A DNA stretch of 64,000 nucleotides, from positions 1 to 64,000 of the forward strand of contig DF241044.1 of the NCBI GenBank assembly GCA_000507305.1, read 5' to 3'. Of this stretch, positions 22,260 to 33,721 are shown in pieces (the stretch's first letter is position 1; each line of letters begins with the position of its first letter). The translations under genes and the position numbers were made by a program. The stretch is from Breviolum minutum Mf 1.05b.01 (taxonomy: Eukaryota; Sar; Dinophyceae; Suessiales; Symbiodiniaceae). The notes beneath the pieces are model-generated. The model saw only the letters and a list, made by a program, of their open reading frames with translations, was not told the DNA's origin and ran no database searches.

Positions 22260-24802
22260 AAGGAGTCTCGTTCGTACACGAAGTCATTTCTAAGACTTGG
22301 CGGGGGAAACTGGATGACATTGTGAGAACCAAGTGTTGTTGCAATGTTGTTTTCATCTTGGTATCTCATCAAAGAGAATGAAATCATCCTGTTTGATGGA
22401 CCTTGGGATGGATGAACCTGGGTGATGGATGGTGATGCACCATCACAAACTTTCTCAGACCCACCCAGGATCCGCAGAAGGCCCTGGGCGCACCTCGTCC
22501 AAAGTGGCTTTTTGGTGTCTGCGTGCATAGCCTGGGGAGCCACTCAAGCCCCTTGTCTCGGATGTTTTTGGTTGTGAGATGCTGGTTTGAACATAGCAAG
22601 GCATCATGAGATCCATTTTGAACATTGGCGCCTGCCAGTTAATTATGTTAATTGTGTAAGAGTGCAAATAATATGCATTTCTATTATGCATTCGATGTAT
22701 ATGCATATCGTAAGTGTATGTGTAATGTGATGCATCATGCAGGTTTCAAGGCAAGTGCAGTGCAAACATGCGCAGCCGTGGCAACAAACTACTGGTAGCA
22801 CAGATTGTGATTTGCCTGTCCATTGTTGATTCCAGACGAGTACTGCGGTGACATAATTATTTGATAGCTTTTATCATTTTGACAAGATGACATAGATGAT
22901 GACGATGAACTTCTTTCTCCAAGTGTTTCTAGCATGCAAGCCTCGCGTTATCATGGTGCGTTCTGTGTGGCACGGAGTTCTTCTGTAGGAGCCATTAGTT
23001 TGCAAGGCATGGGCCCTGATTGGCAGAGAAACGCCAGCGAGACATCCACAGTTTTCACGAGTGAGACTCGCCGCAGGCGAATGGTCCCTTTGGCTGAAAT
23101 AGACGCGACTGGCCCTCCAGCAATCCCGACCAGCAGCAGAAGCCAAATCACCAACAGCTTCCAAGGTACCCACCTAGATGTCGAACCAAAGAATTGGAGG
23201 CCCTCATGATCTCTCATGATCTCTCATGGTTGAGATGGTTTGGAAAATTTCCCTTTGTGATAGGTGTCATAGGATACTGATACACCTGTCATATGTCATG
23301 TATATGGTACCACGTTGCTGGCAGGTTGGCATGGAGCTGGAAGGAAAGCGAGGCAAGTACTTTCGATCTGGTCTCTTCCTTACATCATGCCTGGTGCGAG
23401 CACAAGCAGTATTGTGATTCGTGCTGTATCATGGTATATCAATCATATCTATTATATACGCATAGATCATATGTACTGGGTGTTATTTGATATTTAATCA
23501 TTTGTTAATTCGTTATGCTACTTTCCGTGTTTTCCCCTATTTCCGCTACAGCAAAGTGGCTAAAACCATGAGGGGATCCCTATTTGCCTTTTTTTGAAAC
23601 CATGTTCAGCCTTTTTCGACGACCCATATGTATAATCAGGTGGTGCACTTAGAAGAATGTCTCCTCCAAACTTGTTGGTCCTTACTTGGCTGTTGGAAAC
23701 ATGCTGGCAACGATTTGACTGCTTGCCCTGCATCAGTTAAAAGACCATCCCGTGCAATAGTTTTTCCTTGTACCATATAAAGGGTGACATTTTACACAAT
23801 AGCATACTGTAAACCCAAATAACATTGGCAAAGGGCAATTTCAAGCCGCAATACTGAACACTTGGAGATCTGCGGCAGCTCTTTTGCATTCTTTTATGTA
23901 GTATGCACCAAGCTGTTGTACGCACGTATCAAGGTGCATGAAATGAAAGGGTTCACGTGGATTTCACAATGTTGCAGTCCCGATGTCTTCCAGAATCTGA
24001 AATCAGCTCACAATCTCGTCGCATTGGCTTTTGATGGAGCTAGGATTTGTCCCCGATCCCTTGTACATACGGATGCATACTTACACTACACATGATTATA
24101 CAGTACATGTATTCTGTGTATGCTGGCAGTTTTTTTTGTCCAAAAGCCTCATGTTGAAGACCCTTGCTGTTTCGGGTCTTCAATTTTTGAGTTTGAAGCC
24201 GAGGTGTATTTATTGATGTTGGCGCAGAGCGTGACGGCTTTCTCCACGTCAATGAGTGGGGAGATGGCTTCCCTGAGGAGCAAATGTTTGCCAGAAACGT
24301 TCCTGTGCATTGGCAGCAGATGAAGAGGTTTGACATGTTTGATGAGTGACATGATGCCTTGGGAGGCCTTAGGGGCATGGCAAGGGGGATAAGAAACGCA
24401 TTTGGTTTGGTCTGTATCTTCTTCCAAGTCGTATTTTGTATTCTTAATCAATATGGTTCCTTTCTGATAATTGGTGTAACATCTCCATGGAGCACATCAG
24501 GGATGCCATGAAGGATACATTGTGATATGCATGAATGGCTCAAGCAGAAACCATGGGAGCAGCAAAGGTAAAGCATCAAATCATTGCAGCCAGCTGTGAA
24601 TTCTGATCCTACCATCACCTCAAATCCACAAGAATTTGGGTATAGCAATGTCAAAATGACAATGTATGCCACATTTCAAGAGACTTATTACCTATTAAAT
24701 ACATTTAGATACCATATTACTTATCTGACACAGTTATGATCATTATCCAGAACCGTTGGTTTTAATAGAAAACTGCGAGTCTGTATTGTTCAGCTTCAGA
24801 CC
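22260..24802. other. Mostly gene-free stretch
   Basis: The only notable open frames are antiparallel at 22934-23217. The + frame is Arg/Ser/Thr-rich; the - frame (88 codons) contains a hydrophobic segment WKLLVIWLLLLVGIAGGPVA that could be a membrane span. Neither can be chosen. A 10-base tandem repeat CTCATGATCT occurs near 23205-23227. The rest holds AT-rich and CATATG-type sequence with no supported gene. Confidence 0.35.
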
Positions 24803-24820
24803 TTGGATAAGGTCTTTGGG

Positions 24821-26122
24821 ATGGCGAAACGTGTCGTGGTAACAGGCTGCACCAGAGGTATTGGTCGAGCTCTCTTGGAACACTTTGCCAAGGAACATCA
24901 GGTGGCAGGCTGTGGAAGATCCCTGAATGACCTTGAAGAATTGAAATTGAAATATCCTAAGGCAAAGCTGAAGCAAATGGATATGGAACTGTTATTCAAA
25001 CCACAAAGTTGGTTTGAAGAGCTCAAAACTGAGTGGGGTCAGATTGATTTGTTAATTGCCAATGCGGGCATGATGCCGCCACCAGCAAAATTATGGGAGA
25101 TTCCGGTTGAAGATTGGCGGAAAGCTTTGGAAGTGAATGTCCTTGGTACCTCGCAAATGTTGAGAAACGCTGTGCCACTTCTTAAAGAAGGTTCAGTAGT
25201 TGTCCTCATCTCTTCAAGGTACGGGCGTTCAGTGATGCCGGGAATGGCTTGCTACAGTGCCACGAAATGGGCCACTGAGGCCTTAGCCAAAACGTTGGCT
25301 CTAGAAATGGAGAGAGAAAGGGTTGTTGTCGTTTCTTTGGATCCTGGTGTGGTGAACACCCAGATGCTGCAGAAGGGTTGCAGCCCTGAGGAACTCGAAT
25401 GGTGCCAGCAGCAACGTAGCCCGGAAGACTTTGCAGAGGCTACGGGACCTTTTCTTTTGTCCCTAACTTTGGCAGACACAGGCAAAAACCTCACAGCACC
25501 TGGTTGTCCACCAAGCTACTACCAGACAGCTGTACCATACAAAGATCGACCAGCCTGGGCCAATGGCTTCAGTTCCTTTCTTCCGGAGCAAGACACCAAG
25601 AAGCGACGCACTGACAAGAACGTGCCACAAGTCAATGGAAGTATAGAGACTGCGAACCCTCAACGACCTCGGCGATACTTCATTTCTGGAGTGATGCTCG
25701 GGAGCAAGCAGAAGTTGGACAAGGCTGCGACTGACTTGGCGCCCCAAAATTATCGCCAGCACATTGCAGATGTGATTCGAAAGGTTGACCCTCTTGCCGT
25801 GATTGTAGATCCCTTGGATGCTGTTAAGAATCGTGCTGAGAGGATGGGGCAAACCTTTGATCAGATCAATACCAGTGATGAAGCTGTCAGGGAAGCCTTT
25901 ACAGAGGTAGTTGAAATGGTGAAAGATTGTGATGTCATTGTGAGCAATTTACCGGAGGCTTCAATGGGCAGTGCTGTGGAACTCTGGGAGGCGCAAAAAG
26001 CGAATTTGCAGATTTTCACCATCTCCCCAATGAAAGATAATTGGACTATTCGGACCGTGACAGACCACAATTTCAGCGATTTGACCGACTTCCAAGAGAA
26101 TCTGCACAGGCACCTCAGATGA
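24821..26122 (+). CDS. Fusion of short-chain dehydrogenase/reductase and nucleoside-deoxyribosyltransferase-like domain
   Basis: A single uninterrupted frame encodes 433 residues from the preferred ATG at 24821 (an in-frame ATG at 24803 adds six). In the longer numbering, residues 8-225 are a classical SDR: TGCTRGIG (14-21) binds NAD(P), NAG is at 87-89, catalytic Ser is at 137/138 and YSATK gives Tyr151 and Lys155. PGVVNT follows. A Pro/Lys-rich linker (about 255-290) leads to a second domain (about 292-435) starting YFISGVMLG. It contains DCDVIVSNLPEASMGSAVEL (375-394), which resembles the (D/S)-x-G-T-x-x-E-L active-site region of nucleoside 2-deoxyribosyltransferases, with Glu393 as candidate nucleophile. 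The gene has no introns, unlike its neighbours, which suggests origin from cDNA or recent transfer. Substrate of the SDR part is unknown. Confidence 0.85.
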   Translation: MAKRVVVTGCTRGIGRALLEHFAKEHQVAGCGRSLNDLEELKLKYPKAKLKQMDMELLFKPQSWFEELKTEWGQIDLLIANAGMMPPPAKLWEIPVEDWRKALEVNVLGTSQMLRNAVPLLKEGSVVVLISSRYGRSVMPGMACYSATKWATEALAKTLALEMERERVVVVSLDPGVVNTQMLQKGCSPEELEWCQQQRSPEDFAEATGPFLLSLTLADTGKNLTAPGCPPSYYQTAVPYKDRPAWANGFSSFLPEQDTKKRRTDKNVPQVNGSIETANPQRPRRYFISGVMLGSKQKLDKAATDLAPQNYRQHIADVIRKVDPLAVIVDPLDAVKNRAERMGQTFDQINTSDEAVREAFTEVVEMVKDCDVIVSNLPEASMGSAVELWEAQKANLQIFTISPMKDNWTIRTVTDHNFSDLTDFQENLHRHLR

Positions 26123-26210
26123 TCGCCTTTTGTGTGGATGTTGCCTTTGACTTTCATCTTGTTGCCATGCGTGGTGGCATTCAAAAGGGAGGGCTGATTC
26201 AGGTGGAGAA

Positions 26211-26373
26211 CGGCGACAACGATGACAACCACCAACAAGCACAACCACAACGATGGCGACAACCATAACCACCACCACCACCATCACCAACAACAACAAC
26301 ACCAACAAAGGTCAACACCATCAATCGCCACAACAACAACAACAACACCAACAACAACACCAACAACAACACC

Positions 26374-26407
<34 letters not shown>

Positions 26408-26482
26408 GCAACAACAACAACAACAACAACAACAACAACCACAACGACAACGACAACGACAACCCAACCCCAACAGCAACAG

Positions 26483-26515
<33 letters not shown>

Positions 26516-26557
26516 TAACAATAACAAGAACAACAACAAGAACAACAACAAGAACAA

Positions 26558-26596
<39 letters not shown>

Positions 26597-26676
26597 AAAC
26601 AACCACAACAACAAGAACAACAACAACAAGAACAACAACAACAAGAACAACAACAACAACAACAACAACAACGACA
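26211..26676. repeat. Large (CAA/AAC)n microsatellite
   Basis: About 460 bases of CAA/AAC repeats with CCA, CGA, GCA and AGA interruptions begin about 90 bases after the SDR stop codon. All three + frames are open here and give poly-Gln, poly-Asn or poly-Thr; the - frames give poly-Val or poly-Leu. I read it as a repeat that probably lies in the 3' untranslated region or just beyond it. Confidence 0.9.
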
Positions 26677-27185
26677 GCGGACAAGTCTCATCAAGGCTGA
26701 TGGAGGGGAACATGTTGGAACAGTTTCACAGCGGTCGACAGCATGGAGGAAACTAGCCTTTGAAGCTTGTCACTTCCGTTGTCAAATTTTACATCATTCT
26801 ACCAGTGCGAGGGTAGCCACTGAGCAGAGATTGGGATCACATCAGGTGCAGCCACCACTCCACATGAACAGATATGTCAAAACTGAACATAACATGAACT
26901 TAAGTGGGCTGATGTCAGGTTATGTCGACAGCAAGGACGCCGTATTTTGATTAACAAGCCATTTTTTGACGTTGATTTAGAATGAGATATTACTGTGCGA
27001 TACTGTACGTATATTTCTTGCGCTTGTAACTTGTAACACTTGCAATCAAATGCAACCTAAGAAGAGAAAGGCAACTTTCCGTTACGCATCACAAGCACTC
27101 GGGTATGATTTTGCTGGAGATTCTCAGTGCCATTTCCGTGTTTCATCCTTGCAGCCTCAGGTCAAGGTGCGGGTGCTGGGTGTAG
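26677..27185. other. Gene-free stretch
   Basis: No supported exon. AT-leaning sequence with no repeat worth naming. Confidence 0.4.
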
Positions 27186-27604
27186 ATGGTGGTAGGCTTC
27201 AGCTTACTTGCCGTTCAGGTGAGGAATAACAAGGGATCAAAGTGGATCAAGCATGTTCTGCTCAGGGTGAGATGTTGGATGAGTCCATGTGTGACGTGTT
27301 TCAGTCTCAAAGGCACTTCTTGCATTCTCCATGCTACTCCTGGATCGCAGATCTGCCAGGCTCTCTTGACCGACCCCCGCCGTTTGAAGCGCCAGTGCCG
27401 GAGGACTCGATGTTGCACCGGCGTGGGTGGTAGCCGTCGGATGAGGTCGCTGTTATTGGCGGAGCGCCTCATTTTTGCTGCCAGGATGCTGACATCGAAG
27501 CTTTCGATCAACTCGGGCCAGAGGATGTCCTAGACGGAGAAGTGGTGCGACTATCACTTTTTGGAATCTTCGCACTTTGGAGAAGTGCTGGTGATATGGT
27601 TCAT
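27186..27604 (+). CDS. Candidate exons of an unrecognised gene
   Basis: An open frame of 63 codons (27242-27433) is followed in the same frame, after a TAG, by a stretch at about 27434-27604 that encodes SDEVAVIGGAPHF, EAFDQLGPEDVLDGEVV and LFGIFALWRS. The second stretch has a natural composition and probably starts at an AG acceptor inside the ...GGTAG sequence. No family is recognised. Confidence 0.35.
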
Positions 27605-27797
27605 AGGTGAAAGAAAGGAGAAATGGGTTTAAAGCTGTCGTAAGAATGGTAGCAACGGTGTCCGTGTGTGCATATCATAGATACATTTGCCAATTACTAA
27701 TATATACTGTGTTTATTGTATATGTCATATCAATGTGTGTAATATATCTTTGGTGCATCCTCACACAGGGCACCTTTCACTTCACCCTGTCCCTTAG

Positions 27798-27960
27798 CCA
27801 TCAATGCCCAGGTAAAAGTACAAACTCCTGGAAGTCAAAACTTGGAAGGCCTTCTGCACAAAAGCAAAATGTCGGAAGACTTGAAGACAACGGCCACTCA
27901 GATGCACCAGTTTTCCAGCATCAACAGAACATATTTTTTCAAGGGAGTTGACCTGACTTT
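27798..27960 (+). CDS. Candidate exon, unrecognised
   Basis: An open frame encodes VKVQTPGSQNLEGLLHKSK and a following segment with alternating polar residues that ends KGVDLTF. It may belong with the exon at 27434-27604. An AG lies upstream near 27810. No motif. Confidence 0.3.
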
Positions 27961-30713
27961 CACATCCTTCACCTAGGTGCATGTTGGAATGTCCATCAAG
28001 GTGAAGCTCTTAAAGGAGCAAGAGTGGAAGCAACAGAAACGCATTTTCTTGGCGAGTCCAGATTATCCAAGTTGACTGTGACGAAGTGATCACGTGGTCA
28101 ATATTTGACCAAACATAGCAGATACTGGTAGCAGAAAAACCAATGAAAGGAATGGAAAATAATGGAAGCCCGAATTGTGTATGTTGCATGAGGGTACCAA
28201 GGCAGAACTCTTGGAAGCCAATCATTTTTGGAGTAAGAGAGCAGTGCTGAAGTGATAAGAGCGGGCACTTTGCACAGTCAACAAGTACAACTCCCCTCGG
28301 GGGCAAAGGACGACATTTGAGTAAGCCAATGCAGCAACAAAGACAGCATTTCGGAAGCTTTCCATTGTGACGAATCATCAAAGCATACGACATCGACGCA
28401 GAAAGATATCCAATGCCCCAAGCTTGTTTGAGATTAAACATTGGAACTATTGGGAAGAACAATTTGCTAAAGCCACGGTCAGATGCTTTAGAGATGCTTT
28501 TGCTTCTTGGCTACTGAGATCTACTCAGAGACTTAGGGTAGTTAGGGTGGTGAGACGCGACGTCATAGGCCCAAAAGAATCGAAAAGGTGCATTTGCATG
28601 CATTTGCTTTGGATAGCTGGACGGAAGACGGGTGACCAGAGGTGAGCAATCCGGTGGGCAAAAAGCATCCACATGAAGATGGACATGGGTGGGCCTACAT
28701 CATAATTCATAGTATTGACATCACTGACATCACTGCACTCTTTCCACTTCTTGCAGAGGTTCCGGTGGAGAGGCCGACACATGTTTTGTCCACACTGCAT
28801 GGCAGTGCGAGCTATACGTTTGGAAAGCAGTTGCCTCAGTGAATTTGTTGCAGGACTCCTGGAAGTTCCCTTTGGAGTTTAGGTCTTTCAGGGTAGTTTT
28901 TAGTGCGCGTAGTGCACCAACCATGTCAAGAAGTCCAAGGCGCGTCCGCATTCCATAGCATCCAGCATGTGTGCAAAGTGCAAGTTCAAGGAAAGTTGAC
29001 ATCCCACCCCACCACCCCCTTTGTTCCGCAGCGCTCAACATGTCAAAACATGTATAATAGCGTTGCGCGGTTTTCAATGCCCTAGCTGCCACTTTAAAAT
29101 AGGTGAAACATGCTCCCAAAAAATCTATCTAGAGAGAGAAATTTCATGCCTCTGCTTTGACCGCAGCATGATTGAACTCGCGTCGGTTCTTTTACTACCT
29201 GCCAGATCCATAATGCTGTGAGCCTTTAACTTTAGAGCCCTGACTAAGGCCTGTCCATGGCAAGGGCAAATTTAAGGCAAGTGTTGAGTCAGACAAATGA
29301 GGGTGGAGTTCTTCTGAATTTCCACTTCTGGATAGTTTTGTTCAAATTGCATTACAGTCCTTAGATTCACATGAAAATCAATGCGCAGATCACTACCCGT
29401 CGTTGTTGTTTTACAGTCATTACCCCAATCATTGGCCAATCTAGCATTTTTGGTTGGCAGATACCGGTCGTTCAAGTCCGAGATCCTGAATATGGCACGA
29501 AGACAGAGCTAGGGGGCCTCAGTGTTGCCATTGGTGGGTCCTTTTGCATGACATGCTTTGATGGATCCAATTCTGCTGCCCAGCCTTGTGCCACTGTTTA
29601 GAAACTTTTCTGAGTTCTTCGACATGGCATATTATGACATTCCAGCTATAGTGGGGTTACCTTCCAAGTCACGCGTTTCTTTGTTGAATAGATGCTTGCT
29701 TGTTGTGCCACTGGCTTTCCAAGCCGTTTCTCTCAACGACAGGATGAAATGAAGGGACTTTCCAACTTTGAAGATGTGAAGCCACGTAGTTGTTTGGCCC
29801 GCAAAAGGGTGCTGAGGTGCCAAGAGTTGCACATACCGGACCAATTTTTTCATTTGAGTATAGACCTTTGAAGAGTAGATAAAATCCACTTTGGGGTACA
29901 ACGGCACGACAAGATACAACATGCTGATGTAAAGGTACCACAAAAGTTCACAAAAGTTATCCAAAGGAAGCATAGCAGGCATGGGTGCGTAATGTTCAGC
30001 ACTTCTCTTCTACCGGAAGAAGTGATTCCAAGGAGGCAAAACAGCAGGAACCCCTCTGATACCGAAAATTTTGACGCAACTGGAGCCGTGCAGCCATGCC
30101 GGAGTTAACGAGAAGTAGGTTTGTGAAGGCATTTCTGCTGTTGGTGCCTTGGCACTTGATGATATCTTGATGATTGTAGATGAATAGAGTGTCTAAACTT
30201 CAAATTCGTTTGATACACTGGGGTTACATGCACAACACATTGCATAGTCATCATAGCCCTTTGCCGCTGCCTATTGATTGATGTACTGTATATGCTGGAT
30301 CTATGCTGGACCTGCTGATTTGATACTAGTATATGCAGTCATACACATATAATATACAGTATGTATCTACGATATATACATTGACGTTTGGAATTAATTT
30401 GTTCATGGTATTGATTTGTGATTTGACCAATTCTTTCTGACACACTTTCAATTTAGCTTCTCAAAAAATGACAAAACGTCAGGTCTTCTTGGACAGAGTC
30501 GGACCTCGGCTGTTTCTTCCTCCACCTTCAGTGGCACTTCCCGATGCTTGCATGGAATTGTTGGAGGTGGAACACCAGTTTTGACAGATCTCAAATGTTG
30601 ACACCAATACCTGCGTGCCAACTGTAGAGCCAGTCAGGAGTCAGTAAAAATTCTCAAGCGATGCCCAGAAATGCAAGTGGGAAAGCTAAAAGGAAGAATT
30701 TACAAAACAAAAC
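27961..30713. other. Gene-poor stretch
   Basis: No exon is supported with confidence. The longest open frames are 28367-28645 (+, 92 codons) and 28010-28462 (-, 150 codons); they overlap, and neither shows a family motif. Around 29371-29601 an open + frame of 76 codons is Gly/Thr-rich. From 30250 to 30420 the DNA is AT-rich with TATA/TACA runs. Confidence 0.3.
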
Positions 30714-31010
30714 ATGTCGAGCGTTCTCCAAAACATTCAGGATCTCGCGGAACGCTTGGAGCCCATCATTCAGAGAAAGGCAACAGCTACTGCAACCGTG
30801 ACAGAGAAGGCGCCCGCGCCACCAAAACAAATGCTTGTGGAGGCGCGAGCTACCTGCTGGCTGAAAGGGAGAAGTAGGGAGCAGAGGGCCTGCCAATACC
30901 ATGAAGCAGATCATGCCAAGCAGCTTGTAGGTGGAAGAAGGCTTAGAGAATGCTGCCCAGGACTACTTGGCGGATCTAAAGCAGGACCGACAAAGCCACG
31001 TTGGCAGCCA
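30714..31010 (+). CDS. Candidate exons with helical, charged product
   Basis: One exon candidate from the ATG at 30714 encodes SSVLQNIQDLAERLEPIIQR, then an Ala/Thr/Pro linker. A second, around 30930-31018, encodes EEGLENAAQDYLADLKQDRQ in another frame and probably follows a short intron. Both are amphipathic and helix-forming. No family recognised. Confidence 0.35.
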
Positions 31011-31201
31011 CCAAGCGCTGTGATGAATCACAATTATCCTTGTGGCAGGAAATCAATGAAGCCCTGCGAGATCGAAACGAGACACTTGGCCTAAATTTGG
31101 CTCAGTCGTAGCCATTCAAATAGAATCAAATTGATGGGGATTTGGGTTTTCCTGTTGTGCGGTGAGAAGCGCTAGGATTTTTTGAGTGATTTTTTGGGTC
31201 G

Positions 31202-31895
31202 TTGAAACAGGACCAGCCTGGTGACGATTCTGAACCACTATGGCCCCAGATCGGAGGATGCCTGGCTTGCCTCCTTGCTACTGCAAGCCTTAAAGGATTT
31301 GCTGCCAGGAATGTTTGGTGCCGAATTGGGCTTTTTAGTGTCGCTCGGACGCAGTGGAGGCCTACTGAGTCGTTTGTCCAACCAAAAAGCCAGCGTCGGC
31401 AATGTGTCGCCAATTGTCCACAGAGGCTTCAGGTAAAAACTACGGATTATAGAATCATCATGTTGGAGGTGGTTTAGTCAGAAAGCTTCTGGGATCTCAG
31501 TGTTGTGAAATGGATTTACGATTCACGACCATTGCATGTCAAAGTTGGCTCTTGGCCCAAGGGAGATAATTAAGCTATCCACACACCAAGGATGGCGATG
31601 GCTTACTCTGAGATCCGAGCTGCTACTTGTCCAGACGAAATTTCAAGCATGTCAACTTCATGTCAACCCATTTGGGAAAAGAGATGCAAAAAGTGTGTCC
31701 TCCCACCTCCCAATGTTTCACAATTACTTCACCGTGAGGGCTGATACAGAGCAACCAATTGGCCCGAAGCCCAAGGTGCCGGTTTGGGGCTTGCTTGCAG
31801 AAGCTGCTATAGAAGCTGCATTGCTTGAAACGCATCCGCGGGCAATCACTGAGATGGCCTTCGGATTTGCTCCTTGGCAGACCTTTCGCATGTGA
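31202..31895 (+). CDS. Candidate exons of an unrecognised gene
   Basis: The frame at 31221-31436 gives VTILNHYGPRSEDAWLASLL and then ELGFLVSLGRSGGLLSRLS, which looks like a folded helical protein. The frame at about 31740-31895 gives KPKVPVWGLLAEAAIEAALL and ITEMAFGFAPWQTF before TGA. The two may be consecutive exons of one gene that starts with the exons near 30714. No domain is recognised. Confidence 0.35.
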
Positions 31896-32232
31896 CCTGA
31901 TTGCCACCTGACATCAACTGAACAGGTTGAAGCCAGCTTGGGACGGAGAAATGAAACAGCTGATGAAGAATAGCAGTATCATCATGCTCTATCAATCTTG
32001 CGGCTACTGTAGCGCTTGATTAGCATATTCTATAATATTGGTGTGACTTCTCAGGCGTGGGTGCAGTGGCAGCAGCCCGACCTTTTTACACTTCTGCAAG
32101 TCGCGTTTTCATCTTGCATGAAGACTCTAAGGCTGAAGCCAATGGCAAAGTTTTGTTTGCTTTCTTTTGTTATGTCATGTTTGTGGGATTTGTCGCCCCA
32201 GCAGTACTGACTCGAAGATGCGATTATGACAT

Positions 32233-32556
32233 GTGAATCAATTGGGCACTCAAGGTGTGCTAGAATGCTCAGATTGTAAGACACTCCAAAAAACTGATTT
32301 AAGGACGGCTTCAGATGAGCAAAAGAATGTGTTCGCTTGGGCCTGCACAAGGGCGGGGCAGCCTGCGACCAGAATGTGTCTGGCCTGCGCGTGGCGTGAT
32401 GTCTTCTTGGAAACATACGTGATGCAGAAACGAAGCACAGCTGATGTCGAGGTTGGGAAGACCGTCCTTCAAAGTGGATATGAACATGGCAGGAAAGCTA
32501 TGGGACAGACTAAAGAGAAGCTTGGCCGCAAATTTGCAAGCGCTGATCCATGCTGA
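32233..32556 (+). CDS. Candidate exon with Cys pairs
   Basis: The open frame encodes LECSDCKTLQKTDLR, later CTRAGQPATRMCLACAWRD, then a charged helix ending before TGA. The CxxC...C...CxxC pattern suggests a small zinc-binding module. Function and gene boundaries are unknown. Confidence 0.4.
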   Translation: MNQLGTQGVLECSDCKTLQKTDLRTASDEQKNVFAWACTRAGQPATRMCLACAWRDVFLETYVMQKRSTADVEVGKTVLQSGYEHGRKAMGQTKEKLGRKFASADPC

Positions 32557-33720
32557 TCGGCTGGTAGGCAGAAGCATGCAGAAGCAGTTCCTTCCAATGA
32601 AGTGGCCCTAGGGAAACAACTGCCACACATTGATGCCTGCAGCTCACCTCTACCAAATTCTATCTAATTCTTTCCAAGGCTCTCAGTGACATTTTTCTTT
32701 TTTGAGATGGTCTTATTTGTGATATTATGGAATAGTATCGATGTACTTTCTCTATCAGCAGGCACCAGGTTGCAGTGACATCTCCAAGGTCTGCCGAAGA
32801 AACGAAAGTCAGAAGTCCAGGCGTTGAAGACAGACCTACCGGTGGTGGTCATGCCCGAGGTCCGGCCAACCCAACTGTGGCGGTTTCTGTGGTCGATTCT
32901 TCGGGGACTGGTGGAGAACATTTGACTTCCCCAGGTTGCAAATGTAGTCGTTTTGTTGCTATTCATTTGGAATACATTTGCATGTCCATCTTCACACGCA
33001 CGTATGTATGTAATACCCTCCCTGAAACTAACATGTTCGCACCTGAAAATGGATGGTATGGAATACTAGTTTCCTTTTGGGAAGGCCTATCTTGAGGTGC
33101 TATGTTAGGTTTTGGGAGGGTATATTATATATTATATATTATAGAGAGATCCAAATGATCCAATCCGAAACGCATTGCATGATTCTTGAGAGAAAACATG
33201 TTTAGTTTTGCGAGCAATTGGTTGGCCTTTCTCAAGATTCAGGTGGGATACAGCTGGACCAATCAGCACAAATATGAATGTGATTTTATGACTGTATCTA
33301 AGTTGATCATGGTGGGTCTTAGTGTCATAGATATTGAAGGGAGTCACAGTCAGTAGTCAGTGGTAGTTGCACATCAAGTCCTCCACCATGCTCGCTCGTC
33401 TGAGGCAGTGCCCATGATGCATTGCGATGCTCTCATTGCGCTTGCAAATGATCAGAAGTTGTGGGTTGAATCAAGCATTTTGACTTCAGAATACAGATGA
33501 TCACTTTGTCATACTTTGTTTGTCCATAACAAAGCTGACTTTTGACTTTTTGCTGCTTGATGTTGGTTGACCCTAGTGACACTCACCAGCGGGAACATAG
33601 GTGAAGAATGAGAAGAGGATTGGCATAGTGCAAGTCATTGATGTCGTTGGCCACTCTTGGGTGAAGTGAATGAAAACCACGGCACGACTGCTTTTCCAAG
33701 GCGAGCTGATCTCCAAGCAT
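32557..33720. other. Spacer
   Basis: A possible short exon at about 32770-32945 is Ser/Gly/Thr-rich. The rest shows AT-rich tracts (TATTATATATTATATATTAT near 33122-33142) and no supported gene. Confidence 0.35.
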
Positions 33721-33721
33721 T

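Noticed and set aside
26199-26756. Long poly-Gln/Asn and poly-Val/Leu open frames on both strands
   Set aside because: They are frames through the CAA/AAC microsatellite; every frame is open because the repeat lacks stops, and there is no unique sequence.
28010-28462. Minus-strand frame of 150 codons with Cys and Leu runs
   Set aside because: No family features, and overlapping + frames are equally open. It is probably fortuitous.
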